A stretch of DNA of 60,000 bases from Chrysomallon squamiferum (Eukaryota; Mollusca; Gastropoda; Neomphalida; Peltospiridae): positions 15,007,168-15,067,167 of the forward strand of contig CM022667.1 of NCBI GenBank assembly GCA_012295275.1. The letters run 5' to 3'. Within the stretch, counting starts at the first letter, position 1. Each line of letters starts with the position of its first letter. A program made the translations under genes and the position numbers. Under the pieces are notes generated by a model. That model searched no databases. It saw only the letters and a list, made by a program, of their open reading frames with translations, and was not told the DNA's origin. Positions 1 through 14,700 of this stretch are shown piece by piece.

Positions 1-335
1 TGTTTTAATTATATGTTTGTTTATTTATTTAATAAGTTCTACAGTGAGTAAAACGTGTTTTAATTTTATTTTTTTATTTACTTACTTATTTACAGTAAGA
101 GAAATGTGTTTTAATTATATGTTTATTTATTTATTTAGTAAGATTTACAGTAAAGGTAATTAGTTTTAATTATATGTTTATTTATTTAGTAACTTTTACA
201 GTAAGAGAAATTAGTTTTAATTATATGTTTATTTATTTATTTAGTAAGATTTACAGTAAGAGTAATTAGTTTTTATTATAGGTTTGTTTATTTATTTAGT
301 AAGTTCTACAGTGAGAAAAATGTGTTTTAAGAATG
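1..335. repeat. ~55-bp A/T-rich minisatellite, about six units
   Basis: The segment repeats a unit of about 50-56 bases that starts TTTTAATTATATGTTTATTT and ends in TTTAGTAAG..TTTACAGTAAGAG. Six units differ by a few substitutions and by the number of TTTA steps. It may start outside the window. No coding potential is seen. Confidence 0.85.
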
Positions 336-524
336 TGACTATGAATCAAGAGACGGGTGATATTACTCTCACCTGGCTACCCGTCCAGGTATGCCAGGTA
401 AAAACATATATTACCTGTACATTTTGGTTATTACATTTATAATCACGTTATAACTTTACATAAGAAAGAATCTGTTTACTATTATGTTTATAATGTTTTT
501 GTTGTTTTCTTTCTTTTTGGTATG

Positions 525-580
<56 letters not shown>

Positions 581-677
581 TATATATACTTTGTTATTAA
601 TCAAAATCAATTGGTTATATACGACAGTCATCTAATTGATATTGTGTATACTGTAGTGCAGTGTGTGTTTGTGTGTA

Positions 678-709
<32 letters not shown>

Positions 710-2115
710 CGCGCGCACTCACGCCTTTGTGTCGATCTAGCTAAAGCCGTTACTTCGTAAAGCATTTGTATTTCCGGTTTCTGACATTTAAAGGTAATTC
801 TCAATTAAAATTTCTTTTATTTATTTAAATATTCAATTTAGGAAAGATTTTGACTTTTTTTTTTTCAGATGAAACCGTACAGAAAACACAAACTGAGTGT
901 AAAACAGCAATGATTTCCTTATTTATTAAGCATTTTAACCATGTTGAATACATGAAACTAAATCAGGAAATGTTAGTTTATAATAACAAGTGAAGTACTG
1001 CTACAAATACTAATCAATAGCAATAATATTAGTGTAAATATCTATTTAATCAGAATATTAGTGTAAATATCGATTTAATCAGGATACAAGTGGATCTTAT
1101 CTTGAAAATCTGATTGTAGATAAAACACATTAACAGTGGTAACTATTTAGATGTTTCTTTACTTATTTATTAGTTTTAGTTACTTTATTATTTACGATTC
1201 TTTACAGACAGTCATTAAAATTCTACAGCAATTATTTTATTGTTTTACAACACGGATACATATAAAATATTAGAGCATATAATTTATTCCTTGTTACTAT
1301 TACAAGAACGACTCTCCAAGAATTAAAACATTGTAATATTAATAACGGTTAAATATATTTCTCATTTAGTATTCCAAATATTAAAAGTAGCGTTAAGGTG
1401 TTAAATTATAATTTTTTAAAATATTATTTTGAAACATTTAATTAAATAAACTTATAGCAATCAAGGGATACCCATTTCTTACACATCCATTTGTTACACA
1501 CCTTATAACAAAACTGGTCATAGGCGAATGAACAGTTAATCAGATGCCCTGGATCCAGTATACAATAATGGACTCATCTTCCCAGTTGTTACACAATCAG
1601 CTTAGGAAATAATTAAGTATTTGAACCATAGAGCAATTAAGAGGGAGTCAAAATATAAAACAACAACGTTTAAACAAACCAATTTAAAGCGGCTTAATTA
1701 CTGGTGATATGGGAACGTTAGTTGATTTCCCGGATAGCTAATCCCAACAAAAACAAGAGCTAAAGAAAACCACACTAACCCCACTATCACGTATCGAAAC
1801 ATAACAAGTATTTTGTTGATCTGTTCCCCGTTTTGAAAGTGAAAATAAAATCATCTTGTGACAGCCGTAGAGAAAATTTGATATGGCATTTTATCATAAC
1901 ACAATCTCATAGAAAGCCACTGAAAAGTCAAATTATATGTACAAAGAATATAAAATATATAACACATGTGTAGAAATTAATATTAGAAAATATGTACCAA
2001 GTAGATAAATATACATATCAAATTCATAAGTAAAGTAAATATACAGCTACTAGCTACAAGAAAAAAATAGGATTTTTGTTTTTCTTTACTCGGAGATATT
2101 TTCCTAAGTTTCACC

Positions 2116-2157
<42 letters not shown>

Positions 2158-2550
2158 GATGATGTTGTTGTTGTTGTTGTTGTCGTCGTTTCTCACGATT
2201 TTTTAATTCTTAATTTATTGTTTTAATTATCATGGCATTGGGTAATTGAATAAAATGAAAAACACTTGGTCACCGGAGTCTTTAAGCTAATATTATATGA
2301 ACTGGCTTAATTAGTCTTTCGTCTGTAACAACTGGCTGTGTAACAAATGGGACATGTAACAAATGTGAGACAAATACCATTTAAAGATACAATTAATTAT
2401 AAAACAGTAAGTTGAAGCTTGATCTAAAGTTAAATGATACACAAAATAAATGTAGCATGCAAATTAAATAAGAAAAAATATATTAAAATATATACATGTA
2501 TGTACATTATACGTTCATTCTGCATATTCTAATGATTAAGCAGATAAAAC

Positions 2551-2611
<61 letters not shown>

Positions 2612-2927
2612 TTAATAGTAATAATAATATATCATCATATATCCAAAAAATCTTTCTTTTCTTATTCATTATATGACGATAAAATAAATGTATAGAAAAC
2701 ATTAACTGTAAATAATAGCCAAAGAAATATATATATATAGATTATATATCAGTGTATTAAAAAATATACTTAAACTGGCACATTTCTTACGTTGTTTATG
2801 TAAAAGTGATATAACCAGCAATGTGTATCACATTACACAATATTTTTTATCCCTGTTTTGTATAATTCTAAAACAGGAGGTAATTAAAATTAAACACTAA
2901 TAAAACGTTTTTCATTCATTATTGCTC

Positions 2928-2977
<50 letters not shown>

Positions 2978-3290
2978 CATTCTAAAAGATTAAAAAATCA
3001 ATAACAAATGCATAAAATAATTTCAGCAAGGAAACAATCATCAAGATAGACCAAAATACACAATATTTATACAATACAGTTATTCATTAGTCAAAATAAT
3101 TTTAAATAATAATACTAATAATGAGAAAAGAATAGTTAAAAAAACACGAAAAAATGAAAACATTAATAATGGAATAAAAAAATTCTAAATGTTCTCCTCT
3201 GTACAATATCCTGTAATATTTAATACTAAAAAAAGGACAATTTATCAACAAAATGATTTATGTAAGGAAGGAAACATCAAGACAAAATAA

Positions 3291-3382
<92 letters not shown>

Positions 3383-3474
3383 TAAATAAATAAATAAATA
3401 AAAATAAAATAAAAGATAAAAATAACGTTTACACAAAACAATCATTCACTGTCACGTACAGTCAAAAATAATTT

Positions 3475-3513
<39 letters not shown>

Positions 3514-4640
3514 GTCATAAAAGAGTAATTTGATGCAAGTTATATACAAATAAAATAAAGGTAGTATTAAAGATTTATCATATAAATTAAAGCAGTTTGA
3601 CTTCAAACTCATAGTTCAATGTCAAACAGATAAATGTCAGCTTTATTAACTGAAAATATTTCAACTTTAAACTTATATTTATTTTATTAATTATTCAATA
3701 TTTTATAATTTTTAAAGTTATATGTAAACATAATTATCTAAACATATTTCTAATTAAATTTAAATTTATTTTATTAATTATTCACTATTTTATAATTTTT
3801 AAATTGATATTATATTATTAACTAAAAATATTCCTAATTTAAACTAAAATAAGTGTATGAAAATATTAACTCTGTACATTACTTTGCACTGTTTTCTAAC
3901 TATTAAGTACATCAATGTAGATAAAATCTATCGAAAATGAAAACTTACATTTCCTTTATTAATTTTGTTACTCTCTATTTTCTAATGGTAATATATATAA
4001 TGGTAATTATAAACCTAGTAAAACATTCAGTTCCAGAGAACTGTTTTACAAAAAAGGTCTATGTACATGCATACATTTTCTAAAAAATGTACGTTTGACT
4101 TTCAAATACAAATTTGTTCATTAAAAACATGAGAAAACAAACATTTGAAATAATAAAAATCCTTTAAATTTAATATTAATATAGTAGTTTCCTTAGTATA
4201 AACATTTAAAAGATTCAGTAATACAGAACTATTTTCTAAAATAAAAAATCTATATATTAATTTTGCAAGTAACACTAAAACACAAATTAATTATAACATC
4301 CTGTATAACAGGTATTTTTATACATGAACATTCTAATAGCAACACCAGTAATAATCAAGTCATCATGAATAATAAAACAAATCTGATCTGTAAAACTGCC
4401 TGACTTTTCACTGACTGAATAACCTGATCAAAATTAACATCAGTATTAATATTGGGAATCGTAACATATTTTAACATCTTTTTAAACCGAACAGTGCAAT
4501 AAATCCCCCAAAGTGTTTCAGTGAAAGGTAAAACTCCAATGAAAATTTCATAAAGATAAAGAGCATTATAATATTTCTTGTTATACACAATACTACAAAA
4601 TATTTGAACAGAAACAAAAGACTATACAAAAGTAATACAA
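336..4640. other. Gene-free A/T-rich 3' flank of gene A
   Basis: No supportable gene is seen. The stretch holds microsatellites: ATT/AT at about 524-590, ATT then GTT at 2121-2195, AAT at 2548-2631, 2930-2974 and 3478-3513, and AAAT/AAT/AAAT at 3285-3421. From about 774 onward it is alignable by eye to 31,440-34,440, which is the matching flank of gene B. For example, both contain TGAGTGTAAAACAGCAATGA at about 893 and 31,561. Short open frames here are simple-sequence artefacts. Confidence 0.7.
3285..3421. repeat. AAAT/AAT/AAAT microsatellite block
   Basis: A run of AAAT units passes into AAT units and back to AAAT. The minus-strand translation is a Leu/Phe/Tyr homopolymer, so it is not a gene. 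Confidence 0.9.
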
Positions 4641-5365
4641 TATTTGTATAGACACACACAAATATATAATATAGCAATATTTGTACTGATACAATAGACT
4701 ATACAATATGGCATAAAACAAAAACTACACCACTTATCAATACAATATTTGAATAGATACAATAGACTATACAATATGGTATAAAACAAAAACTGCACCA
4801 CTTATCAATACAATATTTGAATAGATACAATAGACTATACAATATGCTTATACAACATTTGTATAGAAACAAAAACTACACCACATATTAATGCAATATC
4901 TGAATAGATGAAATAGACTATACAATATGTAAATACAATATCTAAATAGATACAATAGACTATACAATATTTATATGGAAAAGAAACTTACGCCATACAT
5001 TAATCCAATACTTGAATAAATACACTAGACTATACAATATGCTAATACAGTATTTGTATAGAAACAAAAACTACACCATACATTAATACAATATTTGAGT
5101 AGATAAAATAGACTATACAAAATGCTAATACAATATTTATATAGAAAGAAAAACTACACACCACACATTAATACAATATTTGAATAGATACAATAGACTA
5201 TGCAACATGGAAATACCGTATATGTATAGACACAAAAATTACACCATATTTTAATACAATACTTGAATAGATACAATAGACTATACAATATTTTACAGAA
5301 ACAAAAACTACATAGACTGTTCCATACATTAATACAATATTTGAATAGAACAAGCATTAGTACAC
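4640..5365. repeat. Tandem minisatellite in gene A 3' flank (TACAATATTTG.. family)
   Basis: Degenerate tandem units carry the recurring pieces TACAATATTTGAATAGATAC, AATAGACTATACAATATG and AAACAAAAACTACACCACA, with a spacing of roughly 80-130 bases. The same family lies at 34,440-34,930 in the matching position behind gene B, so it predates the A/B duplication. It begins about 350 bases after gene A's stop and could be transcribed as part of a long 3' UTR. That last point is inference. Confidence 0.8.
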
Positions 5366-5716
5366 AGTAAAGTAATGTTTATAGTGATCCAATATATATA
5401 TATATATATATATTTTTTAAATTTAAAAGTTATCAAATGTTCATATTATTTAACACAGAATTAAATATTCTCATACAACATTACATTGAAAATATGTACA
5501 AATGAAGCAGTTTAAAATGGAAACACGTCAGAAGTCGATGTGTTTCAGGATGAAGTATAAAATTAAGATCAACTTTGTAATACAGAAATAATTTTATAAA
5601 ATTTCATACAAAAATATTATTTCTACACAATTGTACAATGTTCTGACAAGGTAATCTTCGACATAAAAGTGACAGTCTGTCTACATTGAAAAGTTCAGGG
5701 GTTTTTATATCAAAAT

Positions 5717-8700
5717 TTATCTATTCATTGCTGTAACCATTTCTATATTTCCACACTCAACTGCTACCTGCAAAACAGATTTCTCATCATTGTTAGAAAA
5801 ATTAGGATCAGCTCCATGTTCCAGTAAATAAAACAATACTTGACATTTTTCATCACTCACATATAGAACAAGTTTATCATCATAATTAACAGCAGTGAAA
5901 AGAGCAGTTTCACCTCTACTGTTTTTTACATTTACATCAAAACCCTTTTCAGTCAGTGCTGTCACAATTTCTAGATTTCCTTGTTTAGTTGCTAGGTGTA
6001 AACAGAATTGTTAGCACTGTCTATTAAATTAGGATCAGCTCCATGTTCCAGTAAATATAAAACTACTTTGTTCATACGAGAATGCACATTTGGGTGCTTG
6101 TAAAAATTACATTCGTAGTTATTCAGAGCTGTAAAAAGAGGAGTTTCACCTCTACTGTTTTTTACATTTACATCAAAACCCTTTTCAGTCAGTGCTGTCA
6201 CAATGTCTAGATTCCCATATTTAGCTGCTACGTGTAAAACAGAATTGTTATCATTGTCTGTTAAACAGGGATGAGCTCCTTGTTCCAGTAAGTAAAAAAC
6301 TATTTGACATTTTTCATCATTCAGAGATGGATCAAGTTCATGAGTATCATAATTAACTGCTTTAAAAAGAGGAGTTTCACCTTGAGAATTAATAAAATTT
6401 ACATCAACACCTTTTTCAATTAGTGCTGTAACCACTTCTATACTTCCATATTCAGCTGCTAGGTGTAACACAGAATTGTCATCATTGTCTGTTAAATTAG
6501 GATCAGCTCCATGATCCAGTAAGTAAGAAACTACTTTGTTATTATCAAAGTGCACACCTCGATGTTTATAAAAATGATCTTCATTGGTTTCCAGAGCTGT
6601 ACAAAGAGGAGTTTCACCTCGATTGTTTTTAATATTTACATCCAGTCCTTTTTCCACCAGTGCTGTCACAATTTCCAAATTTCCATGTTTAGCTGCTAAG
6701 TGTAAAACAGAATTGTTATTATTGTTTGTTAAATTAGGATCACCTCCAAGTTCCAGTAAATACAAAACTACTTGACATTTCTCATCATTGAGACATGAAT
6801 CAAGGTCATCTTGATCATAATTAGCAGCTGTAAAAAGAGGAGTTTCACCTTTATTGTTTTTGATATTTATATCAACACCTTTTTCAATCAGTTCTATCAC
6901 AATGTCTAGACTTCCATGTTTAGCTGCCAAGTGTAAAACAGAATTGTCATTATTGTCTGTTAAATTAGGATCAGCTCCATGATCCAGTAAGTAAGAAACT
7001 ACTTTGTTATTATCAAAGTACAGACCTCGATGTTTATAAAAATTATCTTCGTTGATTTCCAGAGCTGAACAAAGAGGAGTTTCACCTCGATTGTTTTTAA
7101 TATTTACATCCAGTCCTTTTTCCACCAGTGCTGTCACAATTTCCAAGTTTCCATGTTTAGCTGCTAAGTGTAAAACAGAATTGTTATTATTGTCTGTTAA
7201 ATTAGGATCACCTCCAAGTTCCAGTAAATAAAAAACTACTTGACATTTCTCATCATTGAGACATGGATCAAGGTCATCTTGATCATAATTAACAGCTATA
7301 AACAGAGGAGTTTCACCTTTATTGTTTTTGATATTTACATCCACACCTTTTTCAGTCAGTGCTATCACACGTTGTATATGCCCATGTTTAGCTGCTAAAT
7401 GTAAAGCAGAATTGTTATGTTTGTCTGTTGAATTAGGATCAACTCCATGTTGCAGTAAATACAAAATTACTTCACATTTTTTATCATTGACAGATGGATC
7501 AAGTTCATGTGTATCATAATTAACAGCTTTAAAAAGAGGAGTTTCACCACGAAAATTAATAAAATTTACATCAACACCTTTTTCAATCAGTGCTGTAACC
7601 ATTTCAATACTTCCACATTCAGCTGCTAGGTGTAAAACAGAATTGTCTTCATTGTCAGTTAAATTAGGATCAGCTCCATGTTCCAGTAAGTAAAAAACTA
7701 CCTTGTTATTATGGTAGCACATATTTGGGTGTTTGTATAAATGATAGTTGTAGTAATCCAGAGCCGTAAAAAGAGAAGTTTCTCCTTTGTTGTTTTTACT
7801 ATTTACATCAACACCCTTTTCAGTCAGTGTTGTCACAATTTCTAGATTTCCTTGTCTAGCTGCTAAGTGTAAAGCAGAATTCTTATCATTGTCTGTCAAA
7901 TTAGGATCAGTTCCTTGTTCCAGTAAGTAAGAAACTACTTTGTTGTTATGAAAGTACACACCTGGATGTTTGTAAAAATGATCTACGTTGGTTTCCAGAG
8001 CTGTAAAAAGAGGACTTTCACCTTTATTGTTTCTAATATTTACATCAGCACCCTTTTCAGTCAGAGCTGTCACAATTTCTGTATTTCCGTGTTCAGCTGC
8101 TTTGTGTAAAACAGAATTGCTATAATTGGTTGTTAAATTAGGATCAGCTCCATGTTCCAGTAAATAAAAAACTACTTGACATTTTTCATCTTTGAGAGAT
8201 GGATCAAGCTTATCTTGTTCATAGTTAACAGCTGCAAAAAGAGGAGTTTCACCTTTATTGTTTTTAACATTTACATCCACACCTTTTTCCACCAGTGCTG
8301 TCACAATTTCCAAGTTTCCATGTTTAGCTGCTAAGTGTAAAACAGAATTGTTATTATTGTCTGTTAAATTAGGATCACCTCCAAGTTCCAGTAAATAAAA
8401 AACTACTTGACATTTCTCATCATTGAGACATGGATCAAGGTCATCTTGATCATAATTAACAGCTATAAACAGAGGAGTTTCACCTTTATTGTTTTTGATA
8501 TTTACATCCACACCTTTTTCAGTCAGTGCTATCACACGTTGTATATGCCCATGTTTAGCTGCTAAATGTAAAGCAGAATTGTTATGTTTGTCTGTTGAAT
8601 TAGGATCAACTCCATGTTGCAGTAAATACAAAATTACTTCACATTTTTTATCATTGACAGATGGATCAAGTTCATGTGTATCATAATTAACAGCTTTAAA

Positions 8701-11700
8701 AAGAGGAGTTTCACCACGAAAATTAATAAAATTTACATCAACACCTTTTTCAATCAGTGCTGTAACCATTTCAATACTTCCACATTCAGCTGCTAGGTGT
8801 AAAACAGAATTGTCTTCATTGTCAGTTAAATTAGGATCAGCTCCATGTTCCAGTAAGTAAAAAACTACCTTGTTATTATGGTAGCACATATTTGGGTGTT
8901 TGTATAAATGATAGTTGTAGTAATCCAGAGCCGTAAAAAGAGAAGTTTCTCCTTTGTTGTTTTTACTATTTACATCAACATCCTTTTCAGTCAGTGTTGT
9001 CACAATTTCTAGATTTCCTTGTCTAGCTGCTAAGTGTAAAGCAGAATTCTTACCGTCTGTCAAATTAGGATCAGTTCCTTGTTCCAGTAAGTAAGAAACT
9101 ACTTTGTTGTTATGAAAGTACACACCTGGATGTTTGTAAAAATGATCTACGTTGGTTTCCAGAGCTGTAAAAAGAGGACTTTCACCTTTATTGTTTCTAA
9201 TATTTACATCAGCACCCTTTTCAGTCAGAGCTGTCACAATTTCTGTATTTCCGTGTTCAGCTGCTTTGTGTAAAACAGAATTGCTATAATTGGTTGTTAA
9301 ATTAGGATCAGCTCCATGTTCCAGTAAATAAAAAACTACTTGACATTTTTCATCTTTGAGAGATGGATCAAGCTTATCTTGATCATAGTTAACAGCTGCA
9401 AAAAGAGGAGTTTCACCTTTATTGTTTTTAACATTTACATCCACACCTTTTTCAATCAGTGCTGTCACAATTTCTATATTTCCTTGTTTAGCTGCTAAGT
9501 GTAAAACTGAATTGTTATCATTGTCTGTTAAATTAGGATCAGCTCCTTGTTCCAGTAAATAAAAAACTACCTTGTTATTATGGCAGCACATATTTGGGTG
9601 TTTGTAAAAATGATATTTGTAGTAATCCAGAGCCGTAAAAAGAGAAGTTTCTCCTTTGTTGTTTTTACTATTTACATCAACACCCTTTTCAGTCAGTGTT
9701 GTCACAATTTCTAGATTTCCTTGTCTAGCTGCTAAGTGTAAAACAGAATTCTTATCATTGTCTGTCAAATTAGGATCAGTTCCTTGTTCCAGTAAGTAAG
9801 AAACTACTTTGTTGTTATGAAAGTACACACCTGGATGTTTGTAAAAATGATCTACGTTGGTTTCCAGAGCTGTAAAAAGAGGACTTTCACCTTTATTGTT
9901 TCTAATATTTACATCAGCACCCTTTTCAGTCAGAGCTGTCACAATTTCTGTATTTCCGTGTTCAGCTGCTTTGTGTAAAACAGAATTGCTATAATTGGTT
10001 GTTAAATTAGGATCAGCTCCATGTTCCAGTAAATAAAAAACTACTTGACATTTTTCATCTTTGCGAGATGGATCAAGCTTATCTTGATCATAGTTAACAG
10101 CTGCAAAAAGCGGAGTTTCACCTTTATTGTTTTTAACATTTACATCCACACCTTTTTCAATCAGTGCTGTCACAATTTCTATATTTCCTTGTTTAGCTGC
10201 TAAGTGTAAAACTGAATTGTTATCATTGTCTGTTAAATTAGGATCAGCTCCATGTTCCAGAAAATAAAGAAATACACTGTTTTGTTCAGTCAAAACAGCA
10301 ATAAAAAGAGGAGTTACACCGTAACTGTTCTTAATATTTGCATCAAAACCTTTTTCAATCAGTACTTTCACAATTTCTAGTAATGCATATTCAACTGCTA
10401 TTTGTAAAACAGAATTGTTATCATTGTCTGTTAAATTAGGATCAGCTCCATGTTCCAGTAAGTAAGAAACTACTTGACATTTTTCATCAATCACACATAG
10501 AAAAAGTTCATCCTCACAATTAACAGCTGTGAAAAGAGGAGTTTCGCCTCTACTGTTTTTTACATTTAAATCAACTTCCTTTTCAGTCAGTGCTGTCACA
10601 ATTTCTAGATTTCCATGTGCAGCTGCTTGGTGTAAAACAGAATTGTCTTCATTGTCAGTTAAATTAGGATCAGCTCCATGTTCCAGTAAATAAAAAACTA
10701 CTTGACATTTTTCATCTTTGCGAGATGGATCAAGCTTATCTTGATCATAGTTAACAGCTGCAAAAAGCGGAGTTTCACCTTTATTGTTTTTAACATTTAC
10801 ATCCACACCTTTTTCAATCAGTGCTGTCACAATTTCTATATTTCCTTGTTTAGCTGCTAAGTGTAAAACTGAATTGTTATCATTGTCTGTTAAATTAGGA
10901 TCAGCTCCATGTTCCAGAAAATAAAGAAATACACTGTTTTGTTCAGTCAAAACAGCAATAAAAAGAGGAGTTACACCGTAACTGTTCTTAATATTTGCAT
11001 CAAAACCTTTTTCAATCAGTACTTTCACAATTTCTAGTAATGCATATTCAACTGCTATTTGTAAAACAGAATTGTTATCATTGTCTGTTAAATTAGGATC
11101 AGCTCCATGTTCCAGTAAGTAAGAAACTACTTGACATTTTTCATCAATCACACATAGAAAAAGTTCATCCTCACAATTAACAGCTGTGAAAAGAGGAGTT
11201 TCGCCTCTACTGTTTTTTACATTTAAATCAACTTCCTTTTCAGTCAGTGCTGTCACAATTTCTAGATTTCCTTGTGCAGCTGCTTGGTGTAAAACAGAAT
11301 TGTTATCATTGTCTGTCAAATTAGGATCAGCTCCATGTTCCAGTAAACATAAAACTACTTTGTTGAAACGAGAATACATATGCGGATGTATGCGAAAATG
11401 AGATTCGTGCTTATTCTGAGCTGTTAAATGAAAAGTTTCACCTGATTTGCTTTTAATCGTTACAAGAATGTCTTTTTCAATCAGTGATCTCACATCTTCT
11501 AAATTTCCTTGTCTGTCTGCTAGGTGTAAAACCGAATTGTTATTGTTTGTTAAATTAGGATCAGCTGGATCTTCCACAAATTTAAGTACGTTGTTCAGTT
11601 CGTAATTAACAGCTATAAAAAGAGGAGTTTCACCTTTATTGTTTTTAATATTTAAATCAGTTCCTTTTTGAATTAGTGCTGTGACAATTTCTAAATTTCC

Positions 11701-14700
11701 TTGTTTAGCTGCTAGGTGTAAAACAGAATTGTTATCATTGTCTGTTAAATTAGGATCAGCTCCATGTTCCAATAAATATAAAACTACTTTATTCCTACCA
11801 GGGAACAGCGTTGGTCGCTTATAATAAAGTAATTCGAAGTTATTCAGAGCTGTAAAAAGACAGGTTTCACCTTTACTGTTTTTAATATTTATATCACTTC
11901 CTTTTCCAATCAGTGCAGTCACAATTTCTAAATTTGCTTGTTCAGCTGCTAGGTGTAAAACAGATTGGTTATGATTGTCTGTTAAATTAGGATCAGCTCC
12001 TTGTGCCAGTAAATAAAGAACAACACTGTCGTTTTCATACAAAAGAGCACTAAGAATGGGAACTTCCCCGTCACTGTTTCTACAGTTTACATCAATTCCT
12101 TTTTCAATCAGTGTTCTAACAGTATCTAGATTTCCAACCTTAGCTGCTAAGTGCAAAACAGAATTGTTATCATTGTCTTTTATATTAAGATCAGCTCCAT
12201 TTTCCAGTAAATAAAACATTACTTGACATTTTTCATCTTGCAGAGATAGAACACGTACATCATCGTAATGAACAGCTGTGAAAAGAGGAGTTTCACCTCT
12301 GATGTTTTTTATATTGACATCAAAACCCTGTTCAGTCAGTGCTGTCACAATATCTAGATTTCCTTGTTTAGCTGCTTGGTGTAAAACAGAATTGTTATCA
12401 TTGTCTGTTAAATTAGGATCAGCTCCATGTTCCAGTAAATATGAAACTACTTTGTTTCTATGAGAGTACACATTTGGATGTTTATAAATGCGATATTCGT
12501 AGAAACTTAGAACTTTATAAAGAGGAGTTTGACCTTCATTGTTCTTTGTATTTACATCAGTTCCTTTTTCAATCAGTGCTGTGATAACTTCTAAATTTGC
12601 TTGTTCAGCTGCTAGGTGTAAAAGAGAATTGCTATTATTATCTTTTAAATTAGGATCAGCTCCATGTTCCAGTAAATAATGAATTACATGGTTCAGTTCG
12701 TAAGTAACAGCTGTAAAAAGAGGAGTTTCCCCTTTATTATTTTTAATATTTACCTCAATACCTTTTTCAATCAGTGGTGTCATAATTTCTAGATTTCCTT
12801 GCTCAGCTGCTACATGTAAAACAGAATTGTTTTCATTGTCTGCTATGTAAGGATCAGCTCCATGTTCAAGTAAGTAAGAAGCTACGTCGTTATCATGACA
12901 GTACTCATCTGGATGGTTGTAAATATGATATCTGTTATTTTTCAGATTTGTAAAAAGAGGAGTTTCACCTTTGTCATTTTTAATATTTACATCAAAGCCT
13001 TTTTCAGTCAATACTGTCACAATATCTAAATTTGAATCTTTAGCAGCTATGTGCAAAACAGAATTGTTATCGTCGTCTCTTAAATTAGGATCAGCTCCAT
13101 GTTCCAGTAAATAAAGAAGTACATTTTGTTGTTCATACACAAGAGCTGTTGAAAGAGGAGTTTCTCCGAAGTCATTTTTAATATTTATATCACTTCCTTT
13201 TTCAATCAGTGCTGTCACAATTTCAACATTGTCTTGTTCAGCTGCTAGGTGTAAAACAGAATTGTTATCATTGTCTGTTAATTTAGGATCAGCTCCTTGT
13301 TCCAGTAAATAAAAAACTAGTTGACATTTTTCATCATTCAGAGATGGATCAGGTTCATCTCCATCATAATGAAGAGCTGTAAAAAGAGGAGTTTCACCTC
13401 GATTGTTTTTAATATTTACAACAAAACCTTTTTCAATGAGAGCAGTCACAATTTCTATATTTCCATATTTAGCTGCTACATGTAGAACAGAATTATTATC
13501 ATTGTCTGTTAAATTTGGATCAGCTCCATGTTCCAGTAAATAAGAAACTACATTGTTCTGTTGAAACTTAACAGCATAAAAAAGATACGTTTTACCTTCA
13601 CTATTTTTAATATTTACATCAAAACCTTTTTCAATCAATGCTGTCATAGTTTCTGTATCTCCCTTTTTAGCTGCTGAATCAAATTTGTCAATGTCTGTTA
13701 AATTAGGATCAGCTCCATGTTGCAATAAATATGAAATTACCTTACTCTGACCAACATTCCCAAATGGATGAAGTTCACTTTCATAATTAACAGCTAGAAA
13801 AAGAGGAGTTTCACACTGACTGTTTTTTATATTTACATCAAAATCTTTTTCAATAAGAGCAGTAACAATTTCTAGATTTCCATATTTAGCTGCTAGGTGT
13901 AAAACAGAATTTTTATCATTGTCTGTTAAATTAGGATCAGCTCCATTTTTAAGTAAGTAAGAAGCTATTTCTGGTCTGTTATTTTTTAAGGCCAAAAAAA
14001 GAGGAGTTTCTCCTTCAGTGTTAATTACATTTATTTCAACACCCTTTTTTGTTAGTTTTTTCACTACATCTATGTCAATTTGAGATGCTATGTGCAATGC
14101 TGAATTTTTTTGTTTATCCATAATTTCACTATCAGCACCATTTTCGAGTAACAACAAAGCTACTTCCTTTCTGTGTATCACTGCTTTTACAGCTTCATGA
14201 AGTGGAGTTTCTCCCTCACTGTTTACTGCATTAACATTAGCATTTTTCTTTATCAGTGATTTTAACACATCTAAGTCACCCCGCAGAACTGAAATGTGGA
14301 GAGTTGAATCTGAAGGCAACAATTTAAAACTAGATTTATCTTCATAGAGCCGTTTCAATCTTGTTTTGTCATCAGAAAACATTTTTGATCTAATTTCGTG
14401 ATCATGCAACAGTTTTGATCTAATTTCCTCTTTAAAGAATTCAGTCAAATTCAGGTGAACAGCTACATTCACATTAGGATCAGCTCCTTTGTCAAGAAGA
14501 GACTGAACAACATCTACTCTGTTAAACAGTACTGCTACGTTCAGTACTTGACTTTTCTTCCAGTTGTTCTCATCTTTATCATTATGTCTCTGCTCAATGA
14601 GAAAATTCACTGTGTCAGTAGATCCCCATATAGCTGCTGCTAAAAGTACTTTATCTCTGTTCTCATCATTTAAACAATCAGGTTTCAGCTTTACTACTTC

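Noticed and set aside
1-335. Direct repeats with regular spacing, considered as a CRISPR-like array
   Set aside because: Units are contiguous, A/T-rich and diverged with no unique spacers, and the genome is eukaryotic.
3245-3445. Leu/Phe/Tyr-rich 66-codon frame resembling a membrane peptide
   Set aside because: Translation of AAAT/AAT microsatellite. The same holds for similar frames at 21,119, 24,210, 26,565, 46,005 and 51,712.
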